Assembly: GCA_950097015.1 (NCBI GenBank)
Contig: CATNEN010000030.1
Location: forward strand, 186,001 to 250,000
Origin: Macrostomum hystrix
Lineage: Eukaryota > Platyhelminthes > Macrostomidae
Reading direction: 5' to 3'
DNA: 64,000 nt
The position numbers were made by a program, and so were the translations under genes. Below are positions 47,451-57,900 of the stretch, piece by piece. The notes beneath the pieces are model-generated. The model ran no database searches. It was not told where the DNA came from and was given only the letters and a program-made list of their open reading frames with translations. Within the stretch, counting starts at the first letter, position 1, and each line of letters starts with the position of its first letter.

Positions 47451-47797
47451 TAACTATTAACTATAACTATTTTTAACTATTACTTAAGTTACACAAGTTT
47501 AATATTAATTTGACGCAATAAAACAATTTGTTTTGTCCTCATAAAATCAGCAATGATACACAATAGACAAAGGTTAAAGTTAAATTATCAGGCAGTGTAC
47601 TAAAGTACATTTTTGTGCCTTAGGGGTTGGCCCTAAAGGGCGTAAATTGCAAATAATTGTGGGGCTTACCACTCACCTCAATGGAGCCGTCCTACCACAG
47701 CAAAAAATAAGCAAAGAAGCAACGGATCAACATTCCGTTCATGCTACTAGTGAGTAGATTATTCGTTGATGTTCGCCGATAAAAAGTTACCTCGCAA

Positions 47798-48219
47798 TCA
47801 GAAGTTCTGCGTGGCTTCAATCTTCGGCCCGCTTTCAATGTCGCTTTGAGTCGCACTTCGTAAGACGCCGCCGCCGCCACACTCGGCGAGACCGACGACC
47901 TCCGCTGTGGCAGCCGCAGCAGCCGCTTCTGATGCCTCTGACTGGCTGCCGAAGGGTCCCAGTTGGGCATAGCTGCCGGCATCGACTGAGGGAGCCACGA
48001 TGCCTGCGGTAGTCACGGACGATCTGACAATCGACGAGCAGGCTGATGTGCCCACTCCACTCAGTCGGCTGGTGGAATGCGGCAGCAGGGTGTGTACCGT
48101 GTGATCCCTCGGCAGACGGGCTGCAGCCGGTCCCGCATTGCCAACGCCGGCCGCGGCCATCGCCGACGACGCTGGCAGATCCATGTGGTCGTCATCGCCA
48201 TCTGTGCTGCCCAGTGCGG
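47798..48219 (-). CDS. Second rhodopsin-type GPCR, exon 3 (C-terminal tail)
   Basis: Acceptor on the minus strand is CTCCCCCCGCCCTAG before 48219. The two entering bases complete the Gly/Ala codon left by the exon-2 donor (phase 1). It encodes 140 residues of low-complexity tail (ALGSTDGDDDHMD, an Ala-run, GLAECGGGG and a final SDIESGPKIEATQNF). The reading frame and GC-rich codons support it as coding. It has no domain of its own. Assignment to this receptor rests on strand, order and phase. Confidence 0.62.
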
Positions 48220-48295
48220 CTAGGGCGGGGGGAGACAGGTGTTGGAAGTGAAGTCATGGATCGAGAATCAGCTATGAACTCCTGAGATTCCTGAG

Positions 48296-48892
48296 TCTGT
48301 GTACATCGTGTTCTCCTGAGTCAGTGTGTATCCTGTTCTCCTGAGTCAGTGTATATCCTGTTCTCCTGAGTCAGTGTGTATATCCTGTTCTCCTGAGTCA
48401 GTGTACATCGTGTTCTCCTGAGTCAGTGTACATCCTGTTCTCCTGAGTCAGTGTACATCGTGTTCTCCTGAGTCAGTGTATATCGTGTTCTCCTGAGTCA
48501 GTGTACATCGTGTTCTCCTGAGTCAGTGTACATCGTGTTCTCCTGAGTCAGTGTACACCGTGTTCTCCTGAGTCAGTGTACATCGTGTTCTCCTGAGTCA
48601 GTGTACACCGTGTTCTCCTGAGTCAGTGTACATCGTGTTCTCCTGAGTCAGTGTACACCGTGTTCTCCTGAGTCAGTGTACACAGTGTTCTCCTGAGTCA
48701 GTGTACATCGTGTTCTCCTGAGTCAGTGTACACCGTGTTCTCCTGAGTCAGTGTACACAGTGTTCTCCTGAGTCAGTGTACATCGTGTTCTCCTGAGTCA
48801 GTGTACATCGTGTTCTCCTGAGTCAGTGTACACCGTGTTCTCCTGAGTCAGTGTACACCGTGTTCTCCTGAGTCAGTGTACATCCTGTTCTC
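48296..48892. repeat. 25-bp minisatellite
   Basis: About 24 copies of CCTGAGTCAGTGTACATCGT plus GTTCT, with CATC/CACC/TATC and CGTG/CAGTG/CCTG variants. On the minus strand, the sense strand of the host gene, each unit reads ACTGACTCAG, containing the branch-point-like CTGAC. Confidence 0.96.
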
Positions 48893-49332
48893 TTCAGTCT
48901 ATTTACATGTTATGTTTGATAAGTTTTTGTGATGAATCTGATATTTGAAAAAGTATTTGCCTGGCTTTTTAACAAGCATCTTCAAATGAGTCGAATTCTC
49001 ATAAAAAGATACGATTTCTGAACACAATCACGGGTTGTGACGATCGAGTTAATATTTGCAGACGCATGCATAATAAATTTTTTTTTTCAGTCAATGCAAA
49101 GCTTGCTAAAATTTTGATCTTAAAATGACAGCAGCTTTTTGCCGCTGCAGATTCGGGATAGAAAAAATAAGATTGCTCCTGCAAAACCCTCTGAAATCGT
49201 TAAGTCTGCCCGTGATAATCATCGATTTTCCCATATCGACTGCCTAGAAAAGTGACATCGACCGAGGCGGGCGGAAATGGCAAAACGAACATGACAAGAC
49301 TTGGGTAAAGGGCTGAAAAATAAAGGATTCGA

Positions 49333-49950
49333 GTAGCTGCTGTTCGATGTACTTTTTTTAGCTGTGTACCGTCTGTGACTAGCTGCTGTTCGATGAACTT
49401 TTTTTAGCTGTGTACCGTCTGTGACTAGCTGCTGTTCGATGTACTTTTTTTAGCTGTGTACCGTCTGTGACTAGCTGCTGTTCGATGTACGTTTTTTAGC
49501 TGTGTACCGTCTGTGACTAGCTGCTGTTCGATGTACTTTTGTTAGCTGTGTACCGTCTGTGACTAGCTGCTGTTCGATGTACTTTTTTTAGCTGTGTACC
49601 GTCTGTGACTAGCTGCTGTTCGATGTACTTTTGTTAGCTGTGTACCGTCTGTGACTAGCTGCTGTTCGATGTAGTTTTTTTAGCTGTGTACCGTCTGTGA
49701 CTAGCTGCTGTTCGATGTACGTTTTTTAGCTGTGTACCGTCTGTGACTAGCTGCTGTTCGATGTACTTTTGTTAGCTGTGTACCGTCTGTGACTAGCTGC
49801 TGTTCGATGTACTTTTTTTAGCTGTGTACCGTCTGTGACTAGCTGCTGTTCGATGTACTTTTGTTAGCTTTGTACCGTCTGTGGCTAGCTGCTGTTCGAT
49901 GTACTTTTGTTAGCTGTGTACCGTCTGTGACTAGCTGCTGTTCGATGTAA
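49333..49950. repeat. 46-bp minisatellite
   Basis: About 13 copies of a 46-bp unit (TAGCTGCTGTTCGATGTACT plus a T-run, AGCTGTGTACCGTCTGTGAC). Copies differ mainly at one or two bases in the T-run (TTTTTTT, TTTTGTT, GTTTTTT). Confidence 0.96.
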
Positions 49951-50078
49951 TTTTAGTCAGTAATTTTACTGGCAATTTAATTTGACGAGGTGTGTACCTG
50001 TTTTTTGTGCGTAATTTTATTTTTGATACGTACTTCTTCAACAAAAAATCATTCGAATCGAGAGTCAATAAGACTCAC

Positions 50079-50307
50079 CTCGACCTCCGGCTACGTCGCC
50101 GAGACAACACCTGTAACAGAGCCAACGGCACCTGCGACAGCAGCAGCAGCAGCAGCAGAACAGTCGCAGGTAGCCTTCACGATAGCTCTGCGAGCACACG
50201 GCGTAAATTAACGGGTTGAACACGCCTGACAAGGTGGTGCTCAGCTGAGCATACATCACTAGCGGCGGGCTGATGGACAGGTTGGCGTAGCGAAGTCCGG
50301 CTAGGAC
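50079..50307 (-). CDS. Second rhodopsin-type GPCR, exon 2 (TM7, helix 8)
   Basis: Minus-strand acceptor GTTCAAACTCAG before 50307, phase 0, and donor TCGAG|GTGAGT at 50079, phase 1. It encodes extracellular loop 3 and TM7 (VMYAQLSTTLSGVFNPLIYAV) with a canonical NPxxY. Helix 8 (SQSYREGYLRLF) is followed by a run of seven cysteines (about 50138-50160) and more Cys (RRCRWLCYRCC). The Cys run comes from a TGC trinucleotide repeat and could be a palmitoylation patch. Unspliced, the frame would stop at 50065 (GRGESY). The strong GTGAGT donor and the phase-matched tail exon at 48219 argue for splicing. Confidence 0.8.
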
Positions 50308-50363
50308 CTGAGTTTGAACGGGTTATAGGATCGATGGTTGCTCAACCTGCTTGCATGTTAGCA

Positions 50364-50600
50364 GGGTTCGGTGGCAGATCGGTAACGCGTTTGCCTTCCG
50401 CACCAAGATCCCTAAGTTCGATTCCGTGGCGAGGCCACATTTATTTTGGGCGCAGCCGGGGAGAGAAGGCTTAGGGGCTTGTCATGCTATTTACGCCCTC
50501 GATGGCCAACCTCCAAGGCAAAGTGAAGTGTACACTGCCTGACGATAAGAAGTCAGGGCAGATGTACACACCTGTGTGAACGTGTGCCTGCGTACGTTGT
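50364..50600 (+). mobile_element. tRNA-derived SINE (family 2)
   Basis: A tRNA-like head with polymerase III boxes: A box TGGCAGATCGG (50372-50382) and B box AGTTCGATTCC (50415-50425), 32 bases apart. A unique body follows (GGGGAGAGAAGGCTTAGG, later GATGTACACACCTGTGTG). A truncated relative lies at about 57800-57900. It sits in intron 1 of the second GPCR, opposite to that gene. Confidence 0.65.
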
Positions 50601-50723
50601 CTGAGTGCGTGTGTGCTCAGGCGTCAGCGAAATGGGCAGAATTGCCTCCTCGCTGGCTGCGGGTCTTGTGTCGCTTAATGATGAGCCATCGCCATCCTGC
50701 AATTAATTTGTGTATTATATATA

Positions 50724-50834
50724 CGAGTTGTCCAAAAAGTAGTGATACTTTTGCTCGTACAGCCTTACTGCATGCTTGAAAATCAGCAAGTTTGGTGTTG
50801 TTGGAAAGCGAAAAATATCAGCTTTAATTTGACT
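50724..50834. repeat. mariner terminal inverted repeat (left)
   Basis: Pairs with 52387-52499 over about 110 bases. It contains TCCAAAAAGTAGTGATACTT and TGCATGCTTGAAAATCAGC. The outer end is about two bases shorter than the right end (TTGTCC versus GGGTGTCC). Confidence 0.9.
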
Positions 50835-50953
50835 GCAAACATTTAACAAAAACACAACCTATAACAAAGTTATGAATAGAAACACACAACAAGGTCAGCC
50901 ATAGAGTTACAATGAATTTATGCATGGTGTAACAGGTCAAGAAGTTTCGACAG

Positions 50954-52045
50954 TTAGTATGACTCATCATCATCAGGGAGGGAAGCTTTCTCGACATAAT
51001 TACCCCCCGATTGCACGCACTTCTCCCAGCGACGAAACAAGTGATCAATCGCATCTGCGTAGATCTGTCGCGGAATCACGTGCAAAAGTACTCTGCGGAC
51101 TTCCTGTTCCAGGTGATCACGGCTGACATGGACACGGCCCCTCAGGTGGCGCTTCAATTGAGGGAAAAGGGCAAAATCCGCAGGCGCGAGATCTGGCGAA
51201 TATGGCGGATGAGGCAGAAGGTCAAACTTTAGCTTTTTGATGGCCTCCATTGTTTGGTGGGCAGTGTGCGGCCGGGCGTTGTCATGATGCAGGATGACTG
51301 GCTTGACTCCCGAGCGCCGCTTATTTTGGATGTCTGCCTTCAGGCTTGCAAGGAGAGACGAATAACGGTCTGCGTTGATCATCGTATTCGGCTCCAGGAA
51401 GTCAATGGTGATTGGGCCATTACAGTCAAAGAAAACTGACAGCATGATTTTCTTACAGTGAGTTTCACGGCGAGCCTTGAGTGGTGGGTCGGAACCCTTA
51501 AGTGTCCACACTTTAGACTCTTGCTTTGTCGGCGGGTCAAAATGTGGAACCCACGTCTCGTCGCCAGTAACAATCAACTGGCGGAACTGATTCCAGCCAC
51601 CGCGTTGACTTACCAGATTCGGGTTCCCTTGGCATGTCTGCTGGCGCTGCAGTCGCATATCAGCAGTGAGGAGCTTTGGGACCCAGCGGGCGCTCAGCTT
51701 AACGAAGTTCATATTGGTCAGGCAGAGATGAACCGTTGATCGTGGCGTGTCGAGTCTGTCAGCAATCTCACGAACTGTCATTCTGCAGTCTTCTTCCAGC
51801 AGATCAAGAATCCGGTCAGCCAAAGCCTTTGAGCTTGGTGCAGATGGCCTTCCTGGCCTTGGCAAGTCAGCCAAATTTGTTCTTCCTGACTCAAATTGCT
51901 CGACCCATCTGTACACCGTCATGCGACTTACTGCTTCAGCTCCGTGAATGCTGCACAGATGATGGTAAATCTCCTGTCCACTTTTCCCAATACTCCATAG
52001 TGTGTGAATTGCGTGTCGCTGTCCTTCCTTTGAGCGCACGTCCAT
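50954..52045 (-). CDS. mariner transposase, intact, 363 residues
   Basis: Cut-and-paste DDE-family transposase. The likely start is ATG 52045 (MDVRSKEGQRHAIHTLW). The frame is open 43 codons further up, but that part has a low-complexity repeat and is probably leader. An N-terminal paired helix-turn-helix region is visible (MTVYRWVEQFESGRTNLADL, then PRPGRP; the second motif is REIADRLDTPRSTVHLCL). The catalytic triad is of DD34D type: TGDETWV, HHDNARPHTA and SPDLAPADF, with 34 residues between the last two Asp. The WVPKLL-like linker and the HPPYSPDLAP signature are present. There is no stop or frameshift. Activity is plausible but untested. Confidence 0.93.
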   Translation of the reverse strand: MDVRSKEGQRHAIHTLWSIGKSGQEIYHHLCSIHGAEAVSRMTVYRWVEQFESGRTNLADLPRPGRPSAPSSKALADRILDLLEEDCRMTVREIADRLDTPRSTVHLCLTNMNFVKLSARWVPKLLTADMRLQRQQTCQGNPNLVSQRGGWNQFRQLIVTGDETWVPHFDPPTKQESKVWTLKGSDPPLKARRETHCKKIMLSVFFDCNGPITIDFLEPNTMINADRYSSLLASLKADIQNKRRSGVKPVILHHDNARPHTAHQTMEAIKKLKFDLLPHPPYSPDLAPADFALFPQLKRHLRGRVHVSRDHLEQEVRRVLLHVIPRQIYADAIDHLFRRWEKCVQSGGNYVEKASLPDDDESY

Positions 52046-52386
52046 AACTGTCAGTTGAACAGAATCTGGTCTTGAAAAAGCAAGCACTTGTGAAAGAAAA
52101 ATGAGCTGGCAGTGCAGAAGCAGGCAGGCAGGCAGAAGCAAGCTGGCAGTGCAAAGAAGACTTACCACAGACAAAAAAGCAACTCTCGTACGCTCGTAAA
52201 ATGCTACCCCAGTATTTATTGGTTTACATTTATTGATTTGTTAAGCTCTAAAGCTTCATGAATCTTTGAGGCAGATAAAAACTCAACAAAGTCAACCATA
52301 CAGTATTTTTGTAAGTCTATGAGCAACCCTTGCTCAAATAGACAGTGATAACTTTTTTAAAAAACAACATATGAGGATGATTTTTT

Positions 52387-52499
52387 AGTCAAATTAAGGC
52401 TGATATTTTTCGCTTTCCAACAACACCAAACTTGCTGATTTTCAAGCATGCAGTAAGGCTATACGAGCAAAAGTATCACTACTTTTTGGACACCCCTCG
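52387..52499. repeat. mariner terminal inverted repeat (right)
   Basis: Inverted copy of 50724-50834. It ends CACCCCTCG before the TA target duplication. Confidence 0.9.
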
Positions 52500-53761
52500 T
52501 ACTATTATATAATTATTGCTCAATCTGCATCATCGCAGACCTCATGGTTGCTCAATCTGCAAAATTAATCACAATCAGTTATTTTTATTCTAAGTTAAGC
52601 GGCGCCTTCTCGTGTTCTCGGTTCTTAAGTCGCAATAAGCTAGTAAAATGACCAGTCCCGCACAATGGGAGCATTAGCTCCTGTGTCCAGTCGCAGGCTC
52701 GTATGACCTCGGGGCTGGGGTGGGGCGGAGGGCGTGGAGAGGGCCGCCAAGTGCAAGCCTCTGAGTCTCCATGGCAACCGGGGTTACTCCTTCATCAGCT
52801 AGTCCAGTCAGTCAGCCAGTGAGTCCGGCTAACGAGCTCGAGACTCGCCAGCGACAGAAGGGCCTCTTGTGGGAGGCGGGCTTTGAGCACTGCTTCTAAG
52901 AGCTGTCCTTGACTGCCGCAGCCGCCGCCGCTACGGCCTCTGCCGCTGCTGCTAGTGCCGCATTGGCAAAGAAGTGGCCCCCAGTCAGTCTCCTTCTCAA
53001 ACCCTCAGTGAGGAGCAAAGAAGGCTTCGACTATGGGCCCAGCTGTGGGACTGCATTGTACAAGTACTCTCTGCCTCTCTCACCCTGCCTCTCACTCTCG
53101 CTCTGCCAGAAACGGATGGCCTGCATAGCTTGGCCTCCTATCAGCAAATTCGGACCCAAGTAGGGGAGCTCGAGCGGCCGACCCAGAGCCGATGCCCCCC
53201 GGCTGCCACTCTTGCCATCTCCTTTCCCCCTTGTCGCCGCTTCCCACCCACCCATATTCCCCAGCCTCTCAACCATAACATTACTCTACGTGGCTTGAGC
53301 AGCTCGACTTCTGCAGGAGCCTGTCTTTCCCCCTCCATCTCTTGCTCATTTTCGAGGATCAATCCGCAGCCAACCCCAGCTCAAACTGTCTAGCGCCGTG
53401 ACCCACGATCCGCCGCTCCCACAGCGTCGAAATGGGCGGCGAAGCCTTTCACAAAGCAATCAAATGAACTTCGCAGGCCTTGGCGATCAGATTACTGGGG
53501 GGAGGGATTATTGAGAAAGCGGCGGCTGTGGCCTTCAGTGACTGAGTCGACTTACTTTAGTCCAGCTGATGTCCCGCGAGACCGCCTATAAGCAGCTCTG
53601 AGCAAAGCTAGTGAATAAGTTGATGACATTACTGAGTTACCCAATAGGCAATGGACTGTAGCTTGCTAGTGAGTGCTAAGTGAATGAACAGACCGAATTG
53701 ATTTTGAAAAGAGGCATAGAGTGAGCTTATGTGTTCATGGCAGATAAAGTTGTGAGAAAAG

Positions 53762-53990
53762 TTCATGAGTTCATGACGGTACACATGAGTGAGTTCATGA
53801 GTGAGTTCATGAGTGAGTTCATGAGTGAGTTCATGAGTGAGTTCATGAGTGAGTTCATGAGCGAGTTCATGAGTGAATTCATGAGTGAGTTTATGAGTTC
53901 ATGAATGAGTTCATGAGTGAGTTCATGAGTGAGTTCATGAGTGAGTTCATGAGTGAGTTCATGAGTGAGTTCATGAGTGAGTGGGTGAGT
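53762..53990. repeat. 12-bp minisatellite
   Basis: About 19 copies of GTGAGTTCATGA, with small slips near 53875-53910. The plus strand shows GTGAGT in every unit, but the host gene is on the minus strand, where it reads ACTCAC. Confidence 0.95.
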
Positions 53991-54377
53991 GCTCAAGCCG
54001 GCCCTCACCCAGTCCAGTGAAACGCGCCAAACACTTGTTTCGTGTTTAGAATGAGAAAATGGGAATTATTGCAATAAAAGAGACGTGTGCTCGCGCAGCC
54101 CCTTGGGATGCTCAGGCGGGCCCTCACGCTCGAGCGAGCTGGCCAGCTAGCAACTGGGTGGCCACCTGCTTCGATCGGCAGAGAACTGAATTCCCCGGAG
54201 GGATCCGCTTCGTTGGCGATGAGTTCGCTGTCTTCTGAGGCGCGACGGAGCACTCTGAGCGGATGTCATCTTTCATTTTACTTGCTGTGGCAAAAATCGA
54301 AATGAAAACTTTAATCTAATGCTTTCTGACTTTCGGCCTGTGTAACAAGGGTCTGAAGCTATTGAATGTCACTTCTC

Positions 54378-54542
54378 ACTGACAGTCCTGTACTCAACAC
54401 TCACTGACAGTCCTGTACTCAGCACTCACTGACAGTCCTGTACTCAGCACTCACTGATAGTCCTGTACTCAGCACTCACTCACTGACAGTCCTGTACTCA
54501 GCACTTACTCACTGACAGTCCTGTACTCAGCACTCACTGACA
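54378..54542. repeat. 25-bp minisatellite abutting a GPCR 5' splice site
   Basis: Six to seven units of CACTCACTGACAGTCCTGTA plus CTCAG. The last unit merges into the GTGAGC donor of exon 1. On the minus (sense) strand each unit carries CAGTGAGT, a donor-like motif repeated downstream of the true donor. Confidence 0.9.
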
Positions 54543-54548
54543 GCTCAC

Positions 54549-55592
54549 CAGAGTGGGTATCCAGGTGCAGCAGAAGACGAGGCTGATAAGGGCGGTCACC
54601 CGCATGGTCTGGATGAAGCGGCCCATCTCCTGGTACTGCTCCTCCTCGATCAGCAGATCAGCCGCCGAGGCGCCCGGATCTTCCAGCTCGTCGGCCTTCT
54701 GTGCGGCGGCCTGCTTCCGCTGCCACAAGCAGATGATGACCAGATTGGTCCCCAGCACGGCCGCCACACACAGCCCGGTCAAGGAGGCGAACAACACAAA
54801 GAAGACGGTCTCTTTCAGGCTGGCCGGTCGGCGAGCGAGCCAGGAGACGCAGAAGCCGCTGATCAGCTCACCGTCCGGCCCGGAAGACTCCGCCACGGCG
54901 GACGGAGCGAAGCCGAGCAGCGGCAGCGTGGCGGTCAGCAGAGTCAGACAGAAGCAGGTGAGCAGCAGGCAGCCGAGGAGTACGCTGTTCCTCGTGTCCA
55001 CCGGAAGCGGCATCGGCTCCTGAAGCATCCGCTTGGCGCACCTGGCCCGATCCAGGACCAGCAGCACCACGATGAGCATCGAGGCCAGCTGGAGCCACAG
55101 CGCGGTCAGCTGGTGCAAGTTGCAAGCTCTGGCATCTCTCTGCCAGCTGCCGCGGATATAAGCAATAATCCATGGGGGCTCCGGCACCACCACAGACAGG
55201 ATGTCCGTGATGCTCAGCGCAGCCACAATCAAATCCAAGTTAGTTCGCTCCGCTGAAGTCTTGGCTCGAAACACAACCAAGGGAGGCAGGACATTGCCCA
55301 GCACCAGCAGCGCCTCAATCCCGATGGTCAGCAGGGCTGTGGCGTGCTGCAGCACGCGATGCTCCTCCGTTAGAGCCTCATGCGGCGTCTCTTCTAGTGG
55401 CATCGGCCTGTCGTAGATTTTTTCTCTGTCCGAGTCTTTTGAAAGTGGATTTCGATCCCAACTGACCCCCGGAGCAGGAGGAGATGCTAAAGAAGAACGA
55501 TTTGCGAACTTTGCTTGACCTAGCCCCATAGAATGACTCTGAACTCCGCATTGGCTGACACTCAAAGCTTGCAGACTCTGCCAGCAAAGCAT
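54549..55592 (-). CDS. Second rhodopsin-type GPCR, exon 1 (TM1-TM6)
   Basis: First of three exons (55592-54549, 50307-50079, 48219-47798), 564 residues in all. TM1 has LGNVLPPLVVF (N1.50) and TM2 has SITDILSVVVPEPP (D2.50). TM3 is ACNLHQLTALWLQLASMLIVVLLVLDRARC, with DRA at the DRY site. TM4 and a long second loop with one Cys (SGFCVSW) follow. TM5 comes next, then an acidic third loop (ADELEDPGASAADLLIEEEQYQ) and TM6 with FCCTWIP (W6.48 and P6.50 kept). ATG 55592 is first in frame, but an ATTGG (inverted CCAAT) lies directly upstream, so a later ATG (M at about residue 22, before an NRSS glycosylation site) may be used. There is no close match to a known ligand class. I considered prostanoid receptors but TM7 lacks DPWVY. 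Confidence 0.85.
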
Positions 55593-56271
55593 AACAGCCA
55601 ATCAGAATCTGTCAATAAAGAATTGTCAAACTATAACAATTCATTAATATAATCTATAATTAACATAATTAGGTAAATTAAGTGAATTCTAAAGGAGGAA
55701 TTTAGCGTAATCCAATTTGTCAAGAAAAAAATAGTTTAAAATAAAACATTCCCGTCCTTAGTACTGTTTACACACTAGCTATGTACACAGACAGCGGGTC
55801 GGAATCGATTTCTGCAAGAAGTCCAAATTGCCATCTGCCACCGCTACTCGTATGGTGACTTCTCCGCCACTCTGTCTCCGCCTTCGACTCGGACACTTCA
55901 AGGCAACCCAATCTCCAGGCCTAGGGGACTGGGCGCGGATCAATCAGCTAATTGCGTTCTGAACTTTTTCTGAGCAGAGAGATAAGAGACAGCGGCTGCA
56001 GCATTCAGCCGATTGCTAAATACCATCTTATTGTAACAATATGACAATGTGCCTGATCGCCGATTTCATAGAATTCACCACATCCAGATGTCTTTCTTTC
56101 ACTGATTGATTGATTTTCTAATCATCCGTCACTCATATTATCTGTCACTCCAAACATCTGTCACTCCAATCATCCGTCACTCCATTCATCTGTCACTCCA
56201 ATCATCCGTCACTCATATCATCTGTCGCTCCAATCATCCGTCACTCCATTCCTCTGTCACTTAAATCCTCC

Positions 56272-57078
56272 GACAGAAGGATAGAGTGACAGAAGGATAG
56301 AGTGACAGAAGGATAGAGTGACAGAAGGATAGAGTGACAGAAGGATAGAGTGACAGAAGGACAGAGTGACAGAAGGATAGAGTGACAGAAGGATAGAGTG
56401 ACAGAAGGATAGAGTGACAGAAGGATAGAGTGACAGAAGGATAGAGTGACAGAAGGACAGAGTGACAGAAGGATAGAGTGACAGAAGGATAGAGTGACAG
56501 AAGGATAGAGTGACAGAAGGATAGAGTGACAGAAGGATAGAGTGACAGAAGGACAGAGTGACAGAAGGACAGAGTGACAGAAGGACAGAGTGACAGAAGG
56601 ACAGAGTGACAGAAGGATAGAGTGACAGAAGGACAGAGTGACAGAAGGACAGAGTGACAGAAGGACAGAGTGACAGAAGGACAGAGTGACAGAAGGACAG
56701 AGTGACAGAAGGACAGAGTGACAGAAGGACAGAGTGACAGAAGGACAGAGTGACAGAAGGACAGAGTGACAGAAGGACAGAGTGACAGAAGGACAGAGTG
56801 ACAGAAGGACAGAGTGACAGAAGGACAGAGTGACAGAAGGACAGAGTGACAGAAGGACAGAGTGACAGAAGGACAGAGTGACAGAAGGACAGAGTGACAG
56901 AAGGACAGAGTGACAGAAGGACAGAGTGACAGAAGGACAGAGTGACAGAAGGACAGAGTGACAGAAGGACAGAGTGACAGAAGGACAGAGTGACAGAAGG
57001 ACAGAGTGACAGAAGGACAGAGTGACAGAAGGACAGAGTGACAGAAGGACAGAGTGACAGAAGGACAGAGTGACAGTG
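56272..57078. repeat. 16-bp minisatellite, about 50 copies
   Basis: Unit GACAGAAGGACAGAGT. A GATAG variant is interspersed in the first 370 bases. From about 56640 on, copies are essentially perfect, which suggests recent expansion of the right half. Frames on the minus strand stay open with a 48-base period. Confidence 0.97.
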
Positions 57079-57799
57079 TATTCATCTGCCAGATCGGTCC
57101 GCAGAGGCAAGCGCGCGCATGCTGTGAATTGAAGCGGAGAATATTTCGTTTAGCCCGCCGAAAACCGTAGCACATCGTAGCTACTCTCTCAGCGACTCGG
57201 CGAGAGATTTTTTGTGCCCCCTCCGAGCCAAATTATGATCCTAATCCGTTTCCCAATTGGGATCTTGTCAAGGTCCGCGATGAAGCCAGTATACTCATGG
57301 GCCACAGTCTGTATAGAGGGAAACTAGAGTTTGGACGTAGGCTTTTCTAGCCGGCTCAGCCGAAGCCGAGTTAGCTATACCGAAACAGGCCGATATGACC
57401 CGGTTCCGCTTGCTGAAGGCGAGAGAAGATCCTTCAGTGTTATGGCCACTGGACAAGGCATTAGCGAGCGAACAAATTCAGCGTAAAAAGCTGCGCAGAT
57501 GAAGAGGCCACCTTGCCTTAGCGGAATCGCAGTAAACTCAATTTCCTCAGCTAAATGATCCGACAGAGGGGCTTTTGCTCGACTAGGCTTAGGCCTTTCT
57601 GATTCGATTTTATCTTCATCAAGAAATGCCGAAGCAGTTTGAGGCAGCAGAGGAGATAGAAGGTGTGTGTCTTTCTGTATCGCAATAACTGAAGACGATA
57701 CTGCTTACTGCTTGGTCTGTTTAGCTCTCTCGAGTAATAATTATACGAAATCGATCTAGATTTGGCTTCCGGTTTTAAATATCCCTGAGCTGGAATCCG

Positions 57800-57900
57800 C
57801 ATCGAAGCCACATTCATTTGCGGCACTGCTGCGGAGAGAAGGCTTGGGGGGCATTGCCTGAGAATCAAGATGTACACACCTGTGTGCGTGTGTGCTTCCA
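57800..57900 (+). mobile_element. Truncated copy of SINE family 2
   Basis: Aligns by eye with the 50364-50600 SINE: CCACATT, CGGAGAGAAGGCTT and GATGTACACACCTGTGTG appear in the same order. The polymerase III boxes are missing and a middle segment is deleted. Confidence 0.55.

Larger units (their letters stand above)
45551..47797. other. Convergent spacer with three arrays
   Basis: Lies between plus-strand genes and the 3' end of the second GPCR (-). Very AT-rich. It holds a 31-bp, a 12-bp and a 16-bp array. No coding is supported. Confidence 0.6.
48220..50078 (-). other. GPCR intron 2 with two arrays
   Basis: GTGAGT donor at 50078 downwards and CCCTAG acceptor. A 25-bp array and a 46-bp array take up about two thirds of the intron. 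No exon is seen inside. Confidence 0.7.
50724..52499 (-). mobile_element. mariner transposon (cecropia-like) in a GPCR intron
   Basis: Bounded by TA dinucleotides (50722-50723 and 52500-52501). The terminal inverted repeats are long (about 110 bases; 50724-50834 and 52387-52499) and differ at only a few positions. The outer ends read CGAGTTGTCCAAAAAG and, inverted, CGAGGGGTGTCCAAAAAG. The element carries one transposase gene with all catalytic residues and no frame break. High inverted-repeat identity and the intact gene suggest recent insertion. It lies in intron 1 of the second GPCR in the same orientation. Confidence 0.93.
50308..54548 (-). other. GPCR intron 1 (4.2 kb)
   Basis: GTGAGC donor at 54548 downwards and AACTCAG acceptor. 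It contains the mariner, a SINE, a 12-bp array and a 25-bp array that touches the donor. A GC-rich Ala-coding patch near 52909-53000 has no splice support and is not called. Confidence 0.75.

Noticed and set aside
52909-53393. Ala-rich ORFs in the second GPCR intron
   Set aside because: GC-rich and stop-poor, but on the opposite strand to the host gene, without splice sites or domains. Probably compositional.
54534-55601. Prostanoid-receptor assignment for the second GPCR
   Set aside because: TM2-TM3 and the second loop are faintly similar, but TM7 reads NPLIY and lacks the prostanoid DPWVY region.
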